Program-made: the position numbers and the translations under genes
Notes under the pieces: model-generated
Database searches by the model: none
Seen by the model: only the letters and a program-made list of their open reading frames with translations
What the model was told of the DNA's origin: nothing
Part shown: in pieces, positions 15,682 through 24,366 of the stretch
How the letters are laid out: every line of letters begins with the position of its first letter
Numbering within the stretch: the stretch's first letter is position 1
Origin: Aliarcobacter sp.
GTDB lineage: Bacteria > Campylobacterota > Campylobacteria > Campylobacterales > Arcobacteraceae
Direction: 5' to 3'
Assembly (NCBI GenBank): GCA_028689025.1
Contig: JAQTXA010000002.1
Location: 186,001-250,000 of the forward strand
Length of the DNA: 64,000 bases

Positions 15682-17616
15682 TTATTGTAAAACTTCATTT
15701 ATCTCTTTTTTAAGGTTTTCAACAACCTCTTGAACTGCTAATCGCATTTTATCATCATCAATATTACGAGATAATAATTTATCTAGCTTATTCTCTCTAT
15801 CTTTAAAAAATTGTGCAACTTTTATATTTTTTGGATTTCTGTTATACATCAAAACTCCAGAAGCAATTAAAGCAATAACTAATCTGGTATGTCCAAAAAT
15901 AGCAGCATAATTTAATAATGTAAATCCTGAATTATCAGGTAAATTCATATCAGCACCAGCTGCTATTAACCATCGTGCAATTTTGTAGTTTCCATGCCAT
16001 TGTGTATGATGAAGTGCTGTTCTGCCATGAATATCTTTTATACTTAAATCAGCTTTTTTAGTTAAAAGTTTTTCAACTACAACTAAATCATTTGCAATTA
16101 CTGCTTTATGAATTACAGTTCGGCCCTCATTATCTTGAATATCTACACTTACTCTATATTTTAAAAAATAAATTAATCTTTCAATAAAAATATCTTTTTC
16201 TTTTTTATCATTAATTTTCAAACCCTCATCAACCATATACATTAATGGGGTATAACCTTTTTTATCTTTGATATTTAAATTTATTCCATAATTTATAATT
16301 GTTTTCAAAGTTTCAAAATCATTATATAAAACCATATCAAACAAAATATTTGTACCATCTAATCTTTGAGTTTCAATATTTGGTCTAAAGGTAAGAACTT
16401 TTTTTAGTAAAACATCATATTTTTCATCACCTTTAATTAGACCCAATAAAAATGGACTAGCTTTTTTAAAGCCTTTTGTAACTGCAATTATTTCTACAAT
16501 ATCATCTACTACAGATTTTTCATCAAAATCTCTAGCATCAATATTTGCCCCATGAGACATTAAAAAGTCAATCATTTTATAATTAGAGTACCCTTTTAAT
16601 ATCTCTTTATAAATAATATTTTTATCATTTTCATCACAAACATTTATATCAGCCCCACAATTTAATAAAAATTCTACATTAGTGAAATTTTTATTTTCAA
16701 TTTCCCTTTGCAGAGTTGTTTTCCCATATTCATCAGCCCTATCAATTTCAATGCCTTGCTCAATAAATAAAAAAGCTAAAGGCATATACTCTTTTTCTGC
16801 TGTAATGATTTTATATTTTCCTTCTAACTCTGATAGAAAATTCTTTTGTAAATCAAATACATATAAAAGTTCATTAATAATATTTTTATGATAATTATCA
16901 ACTACATTTAAATTTATACCTTTTTTAATAAGAAGTTCTATAAGTGGAAGATTTTTAGCTCCATGTAAAATTGCATTAAAAAGTACATTTTGCCCATCTT
17001 TATCCAAAAAGTTAACATTTATTCCATGTAAAATCAACTCTGTAGCTAAGGAAATATCATCTTTTAAAACTGCTCGAAAAAGTGCCGTTTGATGGTTCTC
17101 ATCCAAAACATTTATATTATTTATATTGTTTATAATATCTTTTAAAATAATTAGATTTTCGCCCTCAATGGCATCAAACAATACTGTTTTACCATAACTA
17201 TCTTTTTGATTAAAATCTGCATTGTAATTCATAAAAATCTGAAAAATTTTATTATCTCCAAATAGTGCTACATCTTGAAAAATTGTTCTACCTGCACTAT
17301 TTTTGTGATTAATTTCATATCCATTATCCAATAAAAATCTAATCATAACACCATCTGCGCGCTCAACAGCTTCATCTAAAACAGTTTTTCTGAAATTATC
17401 TTCAATAGTTAAATCTGCACCACTTTTTAATAAAATCTTAATAGCTTCAAGTTTTCTTTTAGCTACTAATGTAAAAAGGATTGTTTTTCCTTTTTCATCT
17501 CTTTTATTTAAATTAATACCTTTATTTATGTATTTTTGGATTTTTGTACTATCTAAATTTTCTGATAGTAATTCTTTATAAAATAAATCTTCATTGATTT
17601 TTAAAAATCCAAACAC
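15682..17616 (-). CDS. Large ankyrin-repeat protein
   Basis: A 644-residue protein built almost entirely of ankyrin repeats, roughly a dozen or more over residues ~25-600. Each has a G-T/K-T-x-L-like turn, e.g. DEKGKTILF, DSYGKTVLFDA, DKKGYTPLMYMVD and IHGRTALHHT. I see no signal peptide or transmembrane segment, so it is probably cytoplasmic. The last ~50 residues are charged and helical (KKEINEVLQ end). Ankyrin arrays usually bind proteins; the partner is unknown. It sits in a housekeeping run between the SUV3-like helicase gene and glmU, which suggests a stable chromosomal gene rather than a recently acquired effector. Confidence 0.85.
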   Translation of the reverse strand: MFGFLKINEDLFYKELLSENLDSTKIQKYINKGINLNKRDEKGKTILFTLVAKRKLEAIKILLKSGADLTIEDNFRKTVLDEAVERADGVMIRFLLDNGYEINHKNSAGRTIFQDVALFGDNKIFQIFMNYNADFNQKDSYGKTVLFDAIEGENLIILKDIINNINNINVLDENHQTALFRAVLKDDISLATELILHGINVNFLDKDGQNVLFNAILHGAKNLPLIELLIKKGINLNVVDNYHKNIINELLYVFDLQKNFLSELEGKYKIITAEKEYMPLAFLFIEQGIEIDRADEYGKTTLQREIENKNFTNVEFLLNCGADINVCDENDKNIIYKEILKGYSNYKMIDFLMSHGANIDARDFDEKSVVDDIVEIIAVTKGFKKASPFLLGLIKGDEKYDVLLKKVLTFRPNIETQRLDGTNILFDMVLYNDFETLKTIINYGINLNIKDKKGYTPLMYMVDEGLKINDKKEKDIFIERLIYFLKYRVSVDIQDNEGRTVIHKAVIANDLVVVEKLLTKKADLSIKDIHGRTALHHTQWHGNYKIARWLIAAGADMNLPDNSGFTLLNYAAIFGHTRLVIALIASGVLMYNRNPKNIKVAQFFKDRENKLDKLLSRNIDDDKMRLAVQEVVENLKKEINEVLQ

Positions 17617-17678
17617 GATATTAAATCCTTATACATATTTTAGGGCTTTGAAAGTCTATAATTTTAGCTAATTTTTTA

Positions 17679-19259
17679 TTAAATTGTTTTTCGCCTTCTT
17701 GGTCTATAATCTTTTTTGTGATTAGTTGATTCTTTTGTGTCATTTTCACGTCTTGGAAATGGTTTTGAAAAAGGTTTTTTAGAACTCTCTTCTTCAATCA
17801 AATTTCCTTTTAAAGATTTTTCAATAAATGAGTTAAATGAATTTCTTAAAATATAAGCCTTATCATGATCAGGGAAAAGATCAGGTATTTTATAAGAAAG
17901 CCATAAATATAAAGATATTTTTTTAACCTCATCTTCAACTAAAAGTAAATCCCGTTGAGTTATTGCTTTTTTAGGTAAGGTAATAGATGGTTTATAATGA
18001 CAAACTTTTTTCTTAATTACACTTGCAATATAAGCTTCGTAAGCTTGTAAGATAATTGTTGATTTAGTTGTTATTGGAGCTTGTGCTAAAAGATATTTAT
18101 CTTCAAGTTTTAAATTAAATCTAGTATCTACAATTTTAGCAGCTTCTATCATAGATGAAATATTTGCAGCGATAAATGGACCCGAAAAATACATATTATC
18201 AGCAAAAAACTTCAATACTTTTGTTAAAGAGTTTGTTTTTATGTGAGCGGCTAAGGCTTCAAGTTGATTATTATTTATTTTTACTTTAAAAGGTGGTTTT
18301 ATAGTTTTTATTGGACTATCGAATTCAAGTCTAACATGATCTAAAACATCTCTTCTTGTTGCACCTAAATATCCAGCTTCAAAATGTCCATAACGCCCCG
18401 CACGACCTGCTATTTGAACTATTTCATTTACTGTTATTTTTCTTTTACTAACACCATCAAATTTTGTATCTGTTGTGAATAATATAGTTTTAATAGGAAG
18501 ATTTAATCCCATAGCTATGGCATCTGTTGCTATTAAAATTTGGCTTTTTTTCTCTCTAAATCTTTGAGCTTCATCTCGTCTAACTTCTGGAGATAAGTTT
18601 CCATAAATTACTGAAACCGTATATTTTTTTTGAAGTTTTTGTTTTAACTGTAAAACATCTCTTCTTGAAAAAGCAATCAATGCTGTTCCATCTTCTAGCT
18701 TATCAAGAGATGTCCATTTTGGTAAAACTTTTAATTCATTTTTTCTTTGATGTTTTATAATCTCCAAATCTTCATCTAAATATGTAGCAATTCTTTTTAC
18801 TGCATCAAGAGCATTTACACTTCCTGTCATAATAATTCTTTTAGCAGGACAACCAATAATTGCATTTACCCAAGCCCAACCTCTGTCATTATCATCAAGC
18901 ATTTGAACTTCATCAATAACTGCCACATCCACATCTAAATCAAAATCTATCATTTCAATTGTTGAGCAAACATGTGCTGCTTCTTCGTGTAGAATTTGTT
19001 CTTCACCAGTGATTAAACTAGCATTTATATTAGAAGCTTTTAAATCTTCATAACCTTCTAATGCCAAAAGCCGTAAAGGTGCTAAATAAAGTCCAGAATT
19101 CGCTTCTTTTAATTTTTGCATTGCATTATAGGTTTTACCTGAGTTTGTAGGTCCAACATAAAATTCTAATTTTCTGTTTAGACTTCGAGCCAATGGATAT
19201 AAGGTTTTTAAATCACAATTTAGTAGTGATTGTAGTTGTTGTTGCCAATTTTCTTTCAT
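17679..19259 (-). CDS. SUV3-like superfamily 2 RNA helicase
   Basis: Probable ATP-dependent RNA helicase. From ATG 19259 it has 526 residues. Walker A is GPTNSGKT at 36-43, a form diagnostic of the SUV3 (mitochondrial degradosome) helicase family. The DExx box is DEVQ at 116-119, motif III reads MTGSVN, and motif VI is QIAGRAGRYG. The C-terminal region resembles the SUV3 C-terminal domain, ending in a basic tail with RPRRRK. The frame stays open to a TTG at 19301, but that has no ribosome site; ATG 19259 has a TATAAT exactly one start-site distance upstream, so the mRNA may be leaderless. Its role in RNA turnover is inferred from the family. Confidence 0.88.
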   Translation of the reverse strand: MKENWQQQLQSLLNCDLKTLYPLARSLNRKLEFYVGPTNSGKTYNAMQKLKEANSGLYLAPLRLLALEGYEDLKASNINASLITGEEQILHEEAAHVCSTIEMIDFDLDVDVAVIDEVQMLDDNDRGWAWVNAIIGCPAKRIIMTGSVNALDAVKRIATYLDEDLEIIKHQRKNELKVLPKWTSLDKLEDGTALIAFSRRDVLQLKQKLQKKYTVSVIYGNLSPEVRRDEAQRFREKKSQILIATDAIAMGLNLPIKTILFTTDTKFDGVSKRKITVNEIVQIAGRAGRYGHFEAGYLGATRRDVLDHVRLEFDSPIKTIKPPFKVKINNNQLEALAAHIKTNSLTKVLKFFADNMYFSGPFIAANISSMIEAAKIVDTRFNLKLEDKYLLAQAPITTKSTIILQAYEAYIASVIKKKVCHYKPSITLPKKAITQRDLLLVEDEVKKISLYLWLSYKIPDLFPDHDKAYILRNSFNSFIEKSLKGNLIEEESSKKPFSKPFPRRENDTKESTNHKKDYRPRRRKTI

Positions 19260-19265
19260 GGGCGT

Positions 19266-19271
19266 ATTATA
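19266..19271 (-). promoter_or_regulatory. -10 box giving a possible leaderless helicase mRNA
   Basis: On the minus strand TATAAT at 19271-19266 is followed by six bases and then ATG 19259. A start at the usual distance from this box would fall at or next to the A of the ATG. I see no Shine-Dalgarno before the ATG and no good -35 box. Confidence 0.45.
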
Positions 19272-19329
19272 TACAATAGAATATAATATCAGATTAAACA
19301 ATAATTTGGAACAAATTTAAAGGCTATTA

Positions 19330-20454
19330 ATGAACTGCAAATATTTTGGAATGTGTGCGTCATGTACACTTTTTGATAAATCATATGATGAACAACTCAC
19401 ATTTAAATTAGAACGAGAAAAAGAGAGATTTTCAAACTTTACAACTATGGATTTTGATCTTATTAAAAGTAGTGATAAGAATTTTAGAAATCGTGCTGAA
19501 TTTAGGATTTGGTGGGATAAAGATGAAAATGGAGATGAAATATTATCATATGCTATGAATGATTTTAAAAAAGATATTTTAAAAATAGATTCATGTCAAA
19601 TTGTAAGTACTCATATACAAGAAATTATGCCTAAACTTTTAGATTTACTTATGGAAGATTTAATCCTTTCATATAAACTTTTTGCGGTTGAATTTTTAGC
19701 TAGTTCAACAAATGATATGCTTGTAACTTTGATTTATCATAAAAAATTAGATGAACAATGGAATGAATTAGCAAAACAAATTGAAGAAAAACTTAATATC
19801 AAAGTTATGGGAAGAAGTAGAAAACAAAAAATTGCTCTTAGTTCTGATTCTATAAATGAGACCTTAACTATAAATAATCAAGATTTTAAATTTGTATATC
19901 AAGAGGGTGGATTTACTCAACCAAATACAAATGTAAATATCCAAATGATTGAATGGGTTTTAAATAATATAGAAAGCTCTTCAAAAGATTTGTGTGAACT
20001 TTACTGTGGAGGTGGAAATTTTACAATTCCATTATCAACTAAATTCAATAAAGTATTAGCAACTGAAATCTCAAAAACATCTATAAAATCAGCTTTAAAA
20101 AACTGTGAGTTAAACAATATTTCTAACATAGGTTTTATTAGAATGAGTGCGGAAGAGTTTGTACAAGGACTTCAAGAAGTGAGAGTTTTTAATAGATTAA
20201 AAGATATAAATCTTAAAGATTATAACTTTGATACCATATTTATGGATCCACCACGAGCTGGACTTGATAATACAACTAGAGCATTAGCTAAAGATTTTGA
20301 ACAAATTATATATATTTCATGTAATCCCGAAACATTACATAGAGATTTAAATGAGCTTACAAAAACCCATGAAATCGTACGATTTGCACTATTTGATCAA
20401 TTTGCATATACTAATCATATTGAAAGTGGTGTAATACTAAAAAAGATTAGATAA
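19330..20454 (+). CDS. trmA: tRNA (uracil-54-C5)-methyltransferase TrmA with Fe-S-type cysteines
   Basis: SAM-dependent enzyme that makes ribothymidine at tRNA position 54. The 374 residues match E. coli TrmA closely in key places: NRAEFRIW near residue 54, LIYHKKLDEQW, GFTQPN, ELYCGGGNF, MDPPRAGLD, and YISCNPETL with the catalytic Cys. Unlike E. coli TrmA it begins with C3-x5-C9-x2-C12 and has C89 in KIDSCQ, the pattern that holds a [4Fe-4S] cluster in RumA/RlmD. The start ATG 19330 has AAAGG upstream. It is divergent from the SUV3-like helicase gene. The full-length TrmA similarity argues against an RlmC/RlmD assignment. Confidence 0.92.
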   Translation: MNCKYFGMCASCTLFDKSYDEQLTFKLEREKERFSNFTTMDFDLIKSSDKNFRNRAEFRIWWDKDENGDEILSYAMNDFKKDILKIDSCQIVSTHIQEIMPKLLDLLMEDLILSYKLFAVEFLASSTNDMLVTLIYHKKLDEQWNELAKQIEEKLNIKVMGRSRKQKIALSSDSINETLTINNQDFKFVYQEGGFTQPNTNVNIQMIEWVLNNIESSSKDLCELYCGGGNFTIPLSTKFNKVLATEISKTSIKSALKNCELNNISNIGFIRMSAEEFVQGLQEVRVFNRLKDINLKDYNFDTIFMDPPRAGLDNTTRALAKDFEQIIYISCNPETLHRDLNELTKTHEIVRFALFDQFAYTNHIESGVILKKIR

Positions 20455-20462
20455 TTTAATCT
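20444..20462 (+). terminator. Small hairpin across the trmA stop codon
   Basis: Bases 20444-20451 pair with 20455-20462 (6 A-U/G-C pairs, one G-U and one more A-U) around the TAA stop. It is short and lacks a U tract, so it is at best a weak terminator. Confidence 0.35.
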
Positions 20463-20493
20463 AACTTTAAGAAATGGTGTGCAATAATTTCAA

Positions 20494-20499
20494 TATAAA
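20494..20499 (+). promoter_or_regulatory. Candidate -10 box of the flagellin gene
   Basis: TATAAA at 20494-20499, followed by GGG at 20505-20507, which would be the start region. I found no sigma-54 pair (GG and GC at correct spacing) and only a poor sigma-28 match. A housekeeping-sigma start here would leave a leader of about 110 bases. Confidence 0.35.
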
Positions 20500-20504
20500 G
20501 ATTA

Positions 20505-20616
20505 GGGACCAATGGGTTCCGAAGAGTTGAAAAAAATTTCTCTCTATGCTTGGTAAAACAAGAAGGTCATAGGCTGTGAGTCAAATCACAATGTGTCATA
20601 TTAAAAAGGATTTATT
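20505..20616 (+). promoter_or_regulatory. Flagellin 5' leader, possibly structured
   Basis: About 110 bases with several possible stems: 20506-20510 with 20515-20520 (GGACC against GGTTCC, one bulge), CTTG/CAAG around a GTAAAA loop, and TGTGA/TCACA around 20576-20591. A GGA near the 5' end and a second GGA inside the ribosome site (AAAAAGGA) are arranged like CsrA targets. I recognise no known riboswitch class. Confidence 0.4.
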
Positions 20617-21495
20617 ATGAGAATCAATACTAACGTTTCATCATTAACTGCTCAAGAAGCAGCTGCAAATACAGGTAAAACTTTAACAAACTCTTTAGAA
20701 AAACTTTCTACTGGTCTTAGAATCAATAAAGCTTCTGATGATGCTTCTGGTCTAGCAATTGCTGATAAATTAAGAACACAAGGTACATCAATTAATCAAG
20801 GTATTGCAAATGGTAATTCAGCTGTTTCTTTATTACAAATTGCTGATAAATCAATGGCTGAGCAATCAAATATTCTTGATACAATTAAAGCTAAATTAAT
20901 TCAAGCAAATACTGATACTACTTCTGATGATGGTAAATTATCTATTGCAAAAGATGTTAATAAACTTTTAGACCAATTAAATAATATTGCTAAACAAACG
21001 AACTATAATGGTACGACTTTGTTACAAAAAAGTAGATCTTCAGCTGTTTCTCAAACAGGTTTATCATTCCAAGTTGGTGAAAATAGAGCGGATTTAATTA
21101 AAACACAAAGTATTAATTCTAATTCAACAGGTCTAAAATTAACTACACTTAAAAAAGGTGTAAGTGCTGCAGCACTAACAACTGCTGGAGCAATTGATAC
21201 TAATTTTGGTAAAACAATTATATCAGCAACACAAAAATTAATTGATACTGCAATTTCAACACTGAATGGATATAGAGGGGAAATGGGTTCTACTCAAAAC
21301 CAAATTGAATCTGCAGTTAGAAACTTAATGACTCAGTCTACAAATGTAAAAGCGGCTGAATCAATTATTAGAGATGTTGATTATGCAGCAGAATCTGCAA
21401 ACTTTAACAAACAAAACATTATTTCTCAAGCTGGTTCTTATGCAATCAGTCAAGCAAATTCTGTTCAACAAAATGTATTAAGATTACTACAATAG
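20617..21495 (+). CDS. fla: Flagellin
   Basis: Filament subunit exported by the flagellar type III system. At 292 residues it is a short flagellin. The N-terminal D0/D1 region (MRINTNVSSLTAQEAAAN, LSTGLRINKASDDASGLAIA) and the C-terminal D1/D0 region (AAESANFNKQNIISQAGSYA through QQNVLRLLQ) are conserved. The central variable domain is only about 60-80 residues and rich in Ser and Thr, possible O-glycosylation sites. AAAAAGGA lies before ATG 20617. The neighbouring Maf and legionaminic acid genes suggest that this protein is the glycan acceptor. Only one flagellin gene is in the window. Confidence 0.96.
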   Translation: MRINTNVSSLTAQEAAANTGKTLTNSLEKLSTGLRINKASDDASGLAIADKLRTQGTSINQGIANGNSAVSLLQIADKSMAEQSNILDTIKAKLIQANTDTTSDDGKLSIAKDVNKLLDQLNNIAKQTNYNGTTLLQKSRSSAVSQTGLSFQVGENRADLIKTQSINSNSTGLKLTTLKKGVSAAALTTAGAIDTNFGKTIISATQKLIDTAISTLNGYRGEMGSTQNQIESAVRNLMTQSTNVKAAESIIRDVDYAAESANFNKQNIISQAGSYAISQANSVQQNVLRLLQ

Positions 21496-21514
21496 TTTTC
21501 TTAAAATTGTTGGG

Positions 21515-21545
21515 AAAGGAGATTGGTTTCAATCTCCTTTTTTTA
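21515..21545 (+). terminator. Strong intrinsic terminator of the flagellin gene
   Basis: AAAGGAGATTG at 21515-21525 and CAATCTCCTTT at 21530-21540 form a perfect 11-bp stem with a GTTT loop, followed directly by a T run. It lies 20 bases after the flagellin stop and just before the convergent maf stop. Confidence 0.93.
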
Positions 21546-23579
21546 TTTTATAACTCTTTCTAAACATATAATATAATCATCAATAATATCTTCCATTTGT
21601 TTTACAAAAATTTCTTTTATTTTTTTCACTTTCTTTTTCTCATTTTTTACTTTTAAATCATTAAAATGATAAGATAAATAAGGAACTACCATTTGAAAAT
21701 AATTTGCAATTATTTGATATAAGATTGAAAATCTATTTTCAGAAACTCTTTTTGGTAAAAGAAATATCTTTTCATTAAATTCATCATAAGACTCAAAATT
21801 CTGATTCTTTATATAATTTAAAGTATGTTTTGCCTCTTTATTTAGAAATAATATTTCTTCTCTAAACTCTTTTTTAGATTCTTCTGATAACTCTGTAAAT
21901 GAATTTTCTTTAAGAAATTTAGTAAAATCAGTATTTATTGAGTTAAAATTATTAAAATCTTCTATTTTTACCTCTTCTATTTTTTGAGGCACTGTACCTT
22001 CAAAAAATGCACCATGATTAGAAAGATTATAAATTATTGTGTCATCGTTCTTTTTTAATATTTTCCCTTCTGCACTTTTAATAGAACTATAAAAAAATGG
22101 TGTTGTGAAAACCTCTTCTTCTAAATTTCCTTTTACTTTTAATAAACTCTTGTCAATTATAAAAGTATCTCTATTTTGTTCTTTCTCAAGATTTAATACT
22201 TGAATAAGTGAATCTGAGGCTTTAGAATGTGATGCACCTGTTGTTTGATGTAAAGCCAAATCAAGTCCTATTAAAAATATTTGTTTCGGATTTAGATTTA
22301 ATAAAAGAGCTAATACTATTTCACCAATGCTAAATCCATCAAAAACACTATTATTCATTTGAAAAGGAGTAAATATTTCAAATAAAAATAGTTTTTCTTG
22401 ATTAAATTTTTTTAAAATTCTTTCATTTGTCATAACCGAAGCTAAAATAATAGTATCTTTACTGATTTTTAATACATTCTCATCATCAAATTGTAATTTT
22501 TCTAAAATATCACTTTCATCAACAGTTGTTATCATATCTATTCTTATATTATTTGATAATAGCTTTTTATATGCTGCGCCAATAGTTACAATAAAAAATT
22601 TATCTTGATTTTTCTTTATCCATTCTAAGTTTTCATCTAATGAAGGACCTGCGGCAAGATATAAAATAGGAATATTTTTAAAAATTTCTGATTTTTCTTT
22701 TATTTCATTTAATTGTAAAATTTTATATCCATTATTAAGAACTTTTGTTGTTCTATTTACATGAATATATAACATTCTTGAATAATCATACGCTGTTGGT
22801 CTCACCGAATTTAACATACTCAGAATATTATCTATATATTTATCAATATTTATTCCTGTTGATGAAAATTTTATTAAATAATTTTCTATATTTCTATGAT
22901 TAATGAAGCTAGAAATTTTATCTTCTTCTTCTGCAACATTATCCATTATTGAAAAAATAGCACCTTTATTTCCAAGGATTGTATAATCTACAGTAAATAA
23001 TGATAATCTAAATATCTCAAGATTTCGTTCAAGAACTAAATACATTTCAGCATCAATTTTTTCAGCTATTCTTGGTATATGTCTTCCTAAAAGAGTACCT
23101 AAAAAGATAAATTTTTTCATCTTTTTTATTTTCTTTTTTTTATTTTCTAAAAAATCATTTAAAGTATTTGAATATTGCAACATACCATTATTTGTCACAG
23201 AAATAGAATCACTTATTTTTTCATGATTAAATCTATTATCTCTATCCATTTCCATCTGGTCTTTTAAAAGAAAATATTCAGAAAGACAAAAAATTGCATC
23301 ATTTTCATTAAATTCTATTTTTCTAACCAATTTATCATTTACTTTTTTTGGGTTTTTATTATACAAATATTTATCATTTACTATATCATATATGTCAAAA
23401 TCTCCACTTTCCATAATGAATTCTAAGGCATATCTTTCTTTATAAATACCTTGTTCTATCATTCTAGATAATCCATCTACTCTTTGATACAATTTGTTAT
23501 CATACTCACTTAAAAAAACAAGATTTGCTAAAAAAGTTGTTGTAAGTGCATTTTGTAATTGTATTTGTGCTTCTGTCAT
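21543..23579 (-). CDS. maf: Motility accessory factor, flagellin glycosyltransferase (Maf)
   Basis: Maf proteins transfer nonulosonic acids (pseudaminic or legionaminic acid) onto Ser/Thr of flagellin in the cytoplasm. This one has 678 residues, a normal length. The central MAF_flag10/DUF115 domain starts near ILYLAAGPSLDENLEW and continues through DMITTVDESD and IFLIGLDLALHQTTGASHSK. An N-terminal domain of ~250 residues and a helical charged C-terminal part flank it. It is convergent with the flagellin gene and last in the minus-strand glycosylation island, so it very likely attaches the island's sugar to that flagellin. Which sugar it uses cannot be read from the sequence. Confidence 0.92.
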   Translation of the reverse strand: MTEAQIQLQNALTTTFLANLVFLSEYDNKLYQRVDGLSRMIEQGIYKERYALEFIMESGDFDIYDIVNDKYLYNKNPKKVNDKLVRKIEFNENDAIFCLSEYFLLKDQMEMDRDNRFNHEKISDSISVTNNGMLQYSNTLNDFLENKKKKIKKMKKFIFLGTLLGRHIPRIAEKIDAEMYLVLERNLEIFRLSLFTVDYTILGNKGAIFSIMDNVAEEEDKISSFINHRNIENYLIKFSSTGINIDKYIDNILSMLNSVRPTAYDYSRMLYIHVNRTTKVLNNGYKILQLNEIKEKSEIFKNIPILYLAAGPSLDENLEWIKKNQDKFFIVTIGAAYKKLLSNNIRIDMITTVDESDILEKLQFDDENVLKISKDTIILASVMTNERILKKFNQEKLFLFEIFTPFQMNNSVFDGFSIGEIVLALLLNLNPKQIFLIGLDLALHQTTGASHSKASDSLIQVLNLEKEQNRDTFIIDKSLLKVKGNLEEEVFTTPFFYSSIKSAEGKILKKNDDTIIYNLSNHGAFFEGTVPQKIEEVKIEDFNNFNSINTDFTKFLKENSFTELSEESKKEFREEILFLNKEAKHTLNYIKNQNFESYDEFNEKIFLLPKRVSENRFSILYQIIANYFQMVVPYLSYHFNDLKVKNEKKKVKKIKEIFVKQMEDIIDDYIICLERVIK

Positions 23580-23640
23580 ATTTTTCCTTGATTCATAATT
23601 ATTTCTTTTACATAACTAATATCTCAACACTCTAATATTA

Positions 23641-23664
23641 GAAAAATAAATTCTCTTATTTTTC
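23641..23664 (-). terminator. A/T hairpin across the stop codon of the nucleotidyltransferase gene
   Basis: GAAAAATAA at 23641-23649 pairs perfectly with TTATTTTTC at 23656-23664 around a 6-base loop. On the minus strand the upstream arm contains the TAA stop. The stem is weak but a second 7-bp dyad lies a few bases further on, so partial termination before maf is possible. Confidence 0.4.
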
Positions 23665-24366
23665 AGTAAACCTTAAACTGTCTAGTTGTGCTTTTTTATA
23701 GGATTCTATTGTACCAATATCTCTATGATAAATTTCATTTAAATAAGTGCTGATTTTACCTAAATAATTAGGTATTACTTCATTTGAGAAATCGATAAAC
23801 TCTTTATTTAAATTTTCTAAATACTCAAAAATCTCATATTTACATATATAAACTGCTCCATTTGCTAAATCAGAAGGGGGATATTCTACTTTCTCGTGAA
23901 AAGCAATAGCTATATTTTCTTTATTCAATTCAACAATTCCACATGATTTTGGATTATCAGTTTTAAATAACATCATAGTAATTGGACAATCTTTATACTT
24001 CTTATGAATATTAATAAATTCTGCAAAATCACATATAGAATAATTATCAGCATGGACTAAGAGAAAAGATTCATTTTCAGTAAAGAAGTTTTTATTTTTT
24101 AATAAAGTTCCACCTGTATGTAATAACTCTTCTTCATAAATTAATGTAATTCTTTCTTTAAAAATACTATTATTCACAAACTCTTCAACTTGCTCACGTA
24201 AATAATGAGTATTAATTAAAAATTCTTTTACTCCACATTTTGTTAGATTTTCTAACCAAATTTGTAATAATGGTTTTCCATTTATAGGAACTAAACATTT
24301 TGGCATGGTATCAGTCAAAGGTCTTAATCGTGTACCTAATCCTGCACTTAACAATAATGCTTTCAT
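23656..24366 (-). CDS. Sugar-1-phosphate nucleotidyltransferase (RmlA/HddC-like)
   Basis: Activates a sugar 1-phosphate with an NTP to give an NDP-sugar. The 236 residues open with LLSAGLGTRLRPLTDTMPKC, the nucleotide-binding signature, followed by GKPLLQIWLENL, a LLVHADNY segment holding the metal-binding Asp, and a late HRDIGTIESY. Among relatives it is closest in style to GDP-heptose or GDP-mannose type guanylyltransferases, but base and sugar specificity are guesses. ATG 24366 directly follows the TAA of the kinase/nucleotidyltransferase gene, so the two are coupled. It is the last cassette gene before maf. Confidence 0.88.
   Translation of the reverse strand: MKALLLSAGLGTRLRPLTDTMPKCLVPINGKPLLQIWLENLTKCGVKEFLINTHYLREQVEEFVNNSIFKERITLIYEEELLHTGGTLLKNKNFFTENESFLLVHADNYSICDFAEFINIHKKYKDCPITMMLFKTDNPKSCGIVELNKENIAIAFHEKVEYPPSDLANGAVYICKYEIFEYLENLNKEFIDFSNEVIPNYLGKISTYLNEIYHRDIGTIESYKKAQLDSLRFTEK

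Noticed and set aside
20470-20500. Sigma-54 or sigma-28 promoter before the flagellin gene
   Set aside because: GG and GC are only 3 bases apart where sigma-54 needs about 10, and the best sigma-28 match (TCCGAAGA) fits only 5 of 8 with poor spacing.
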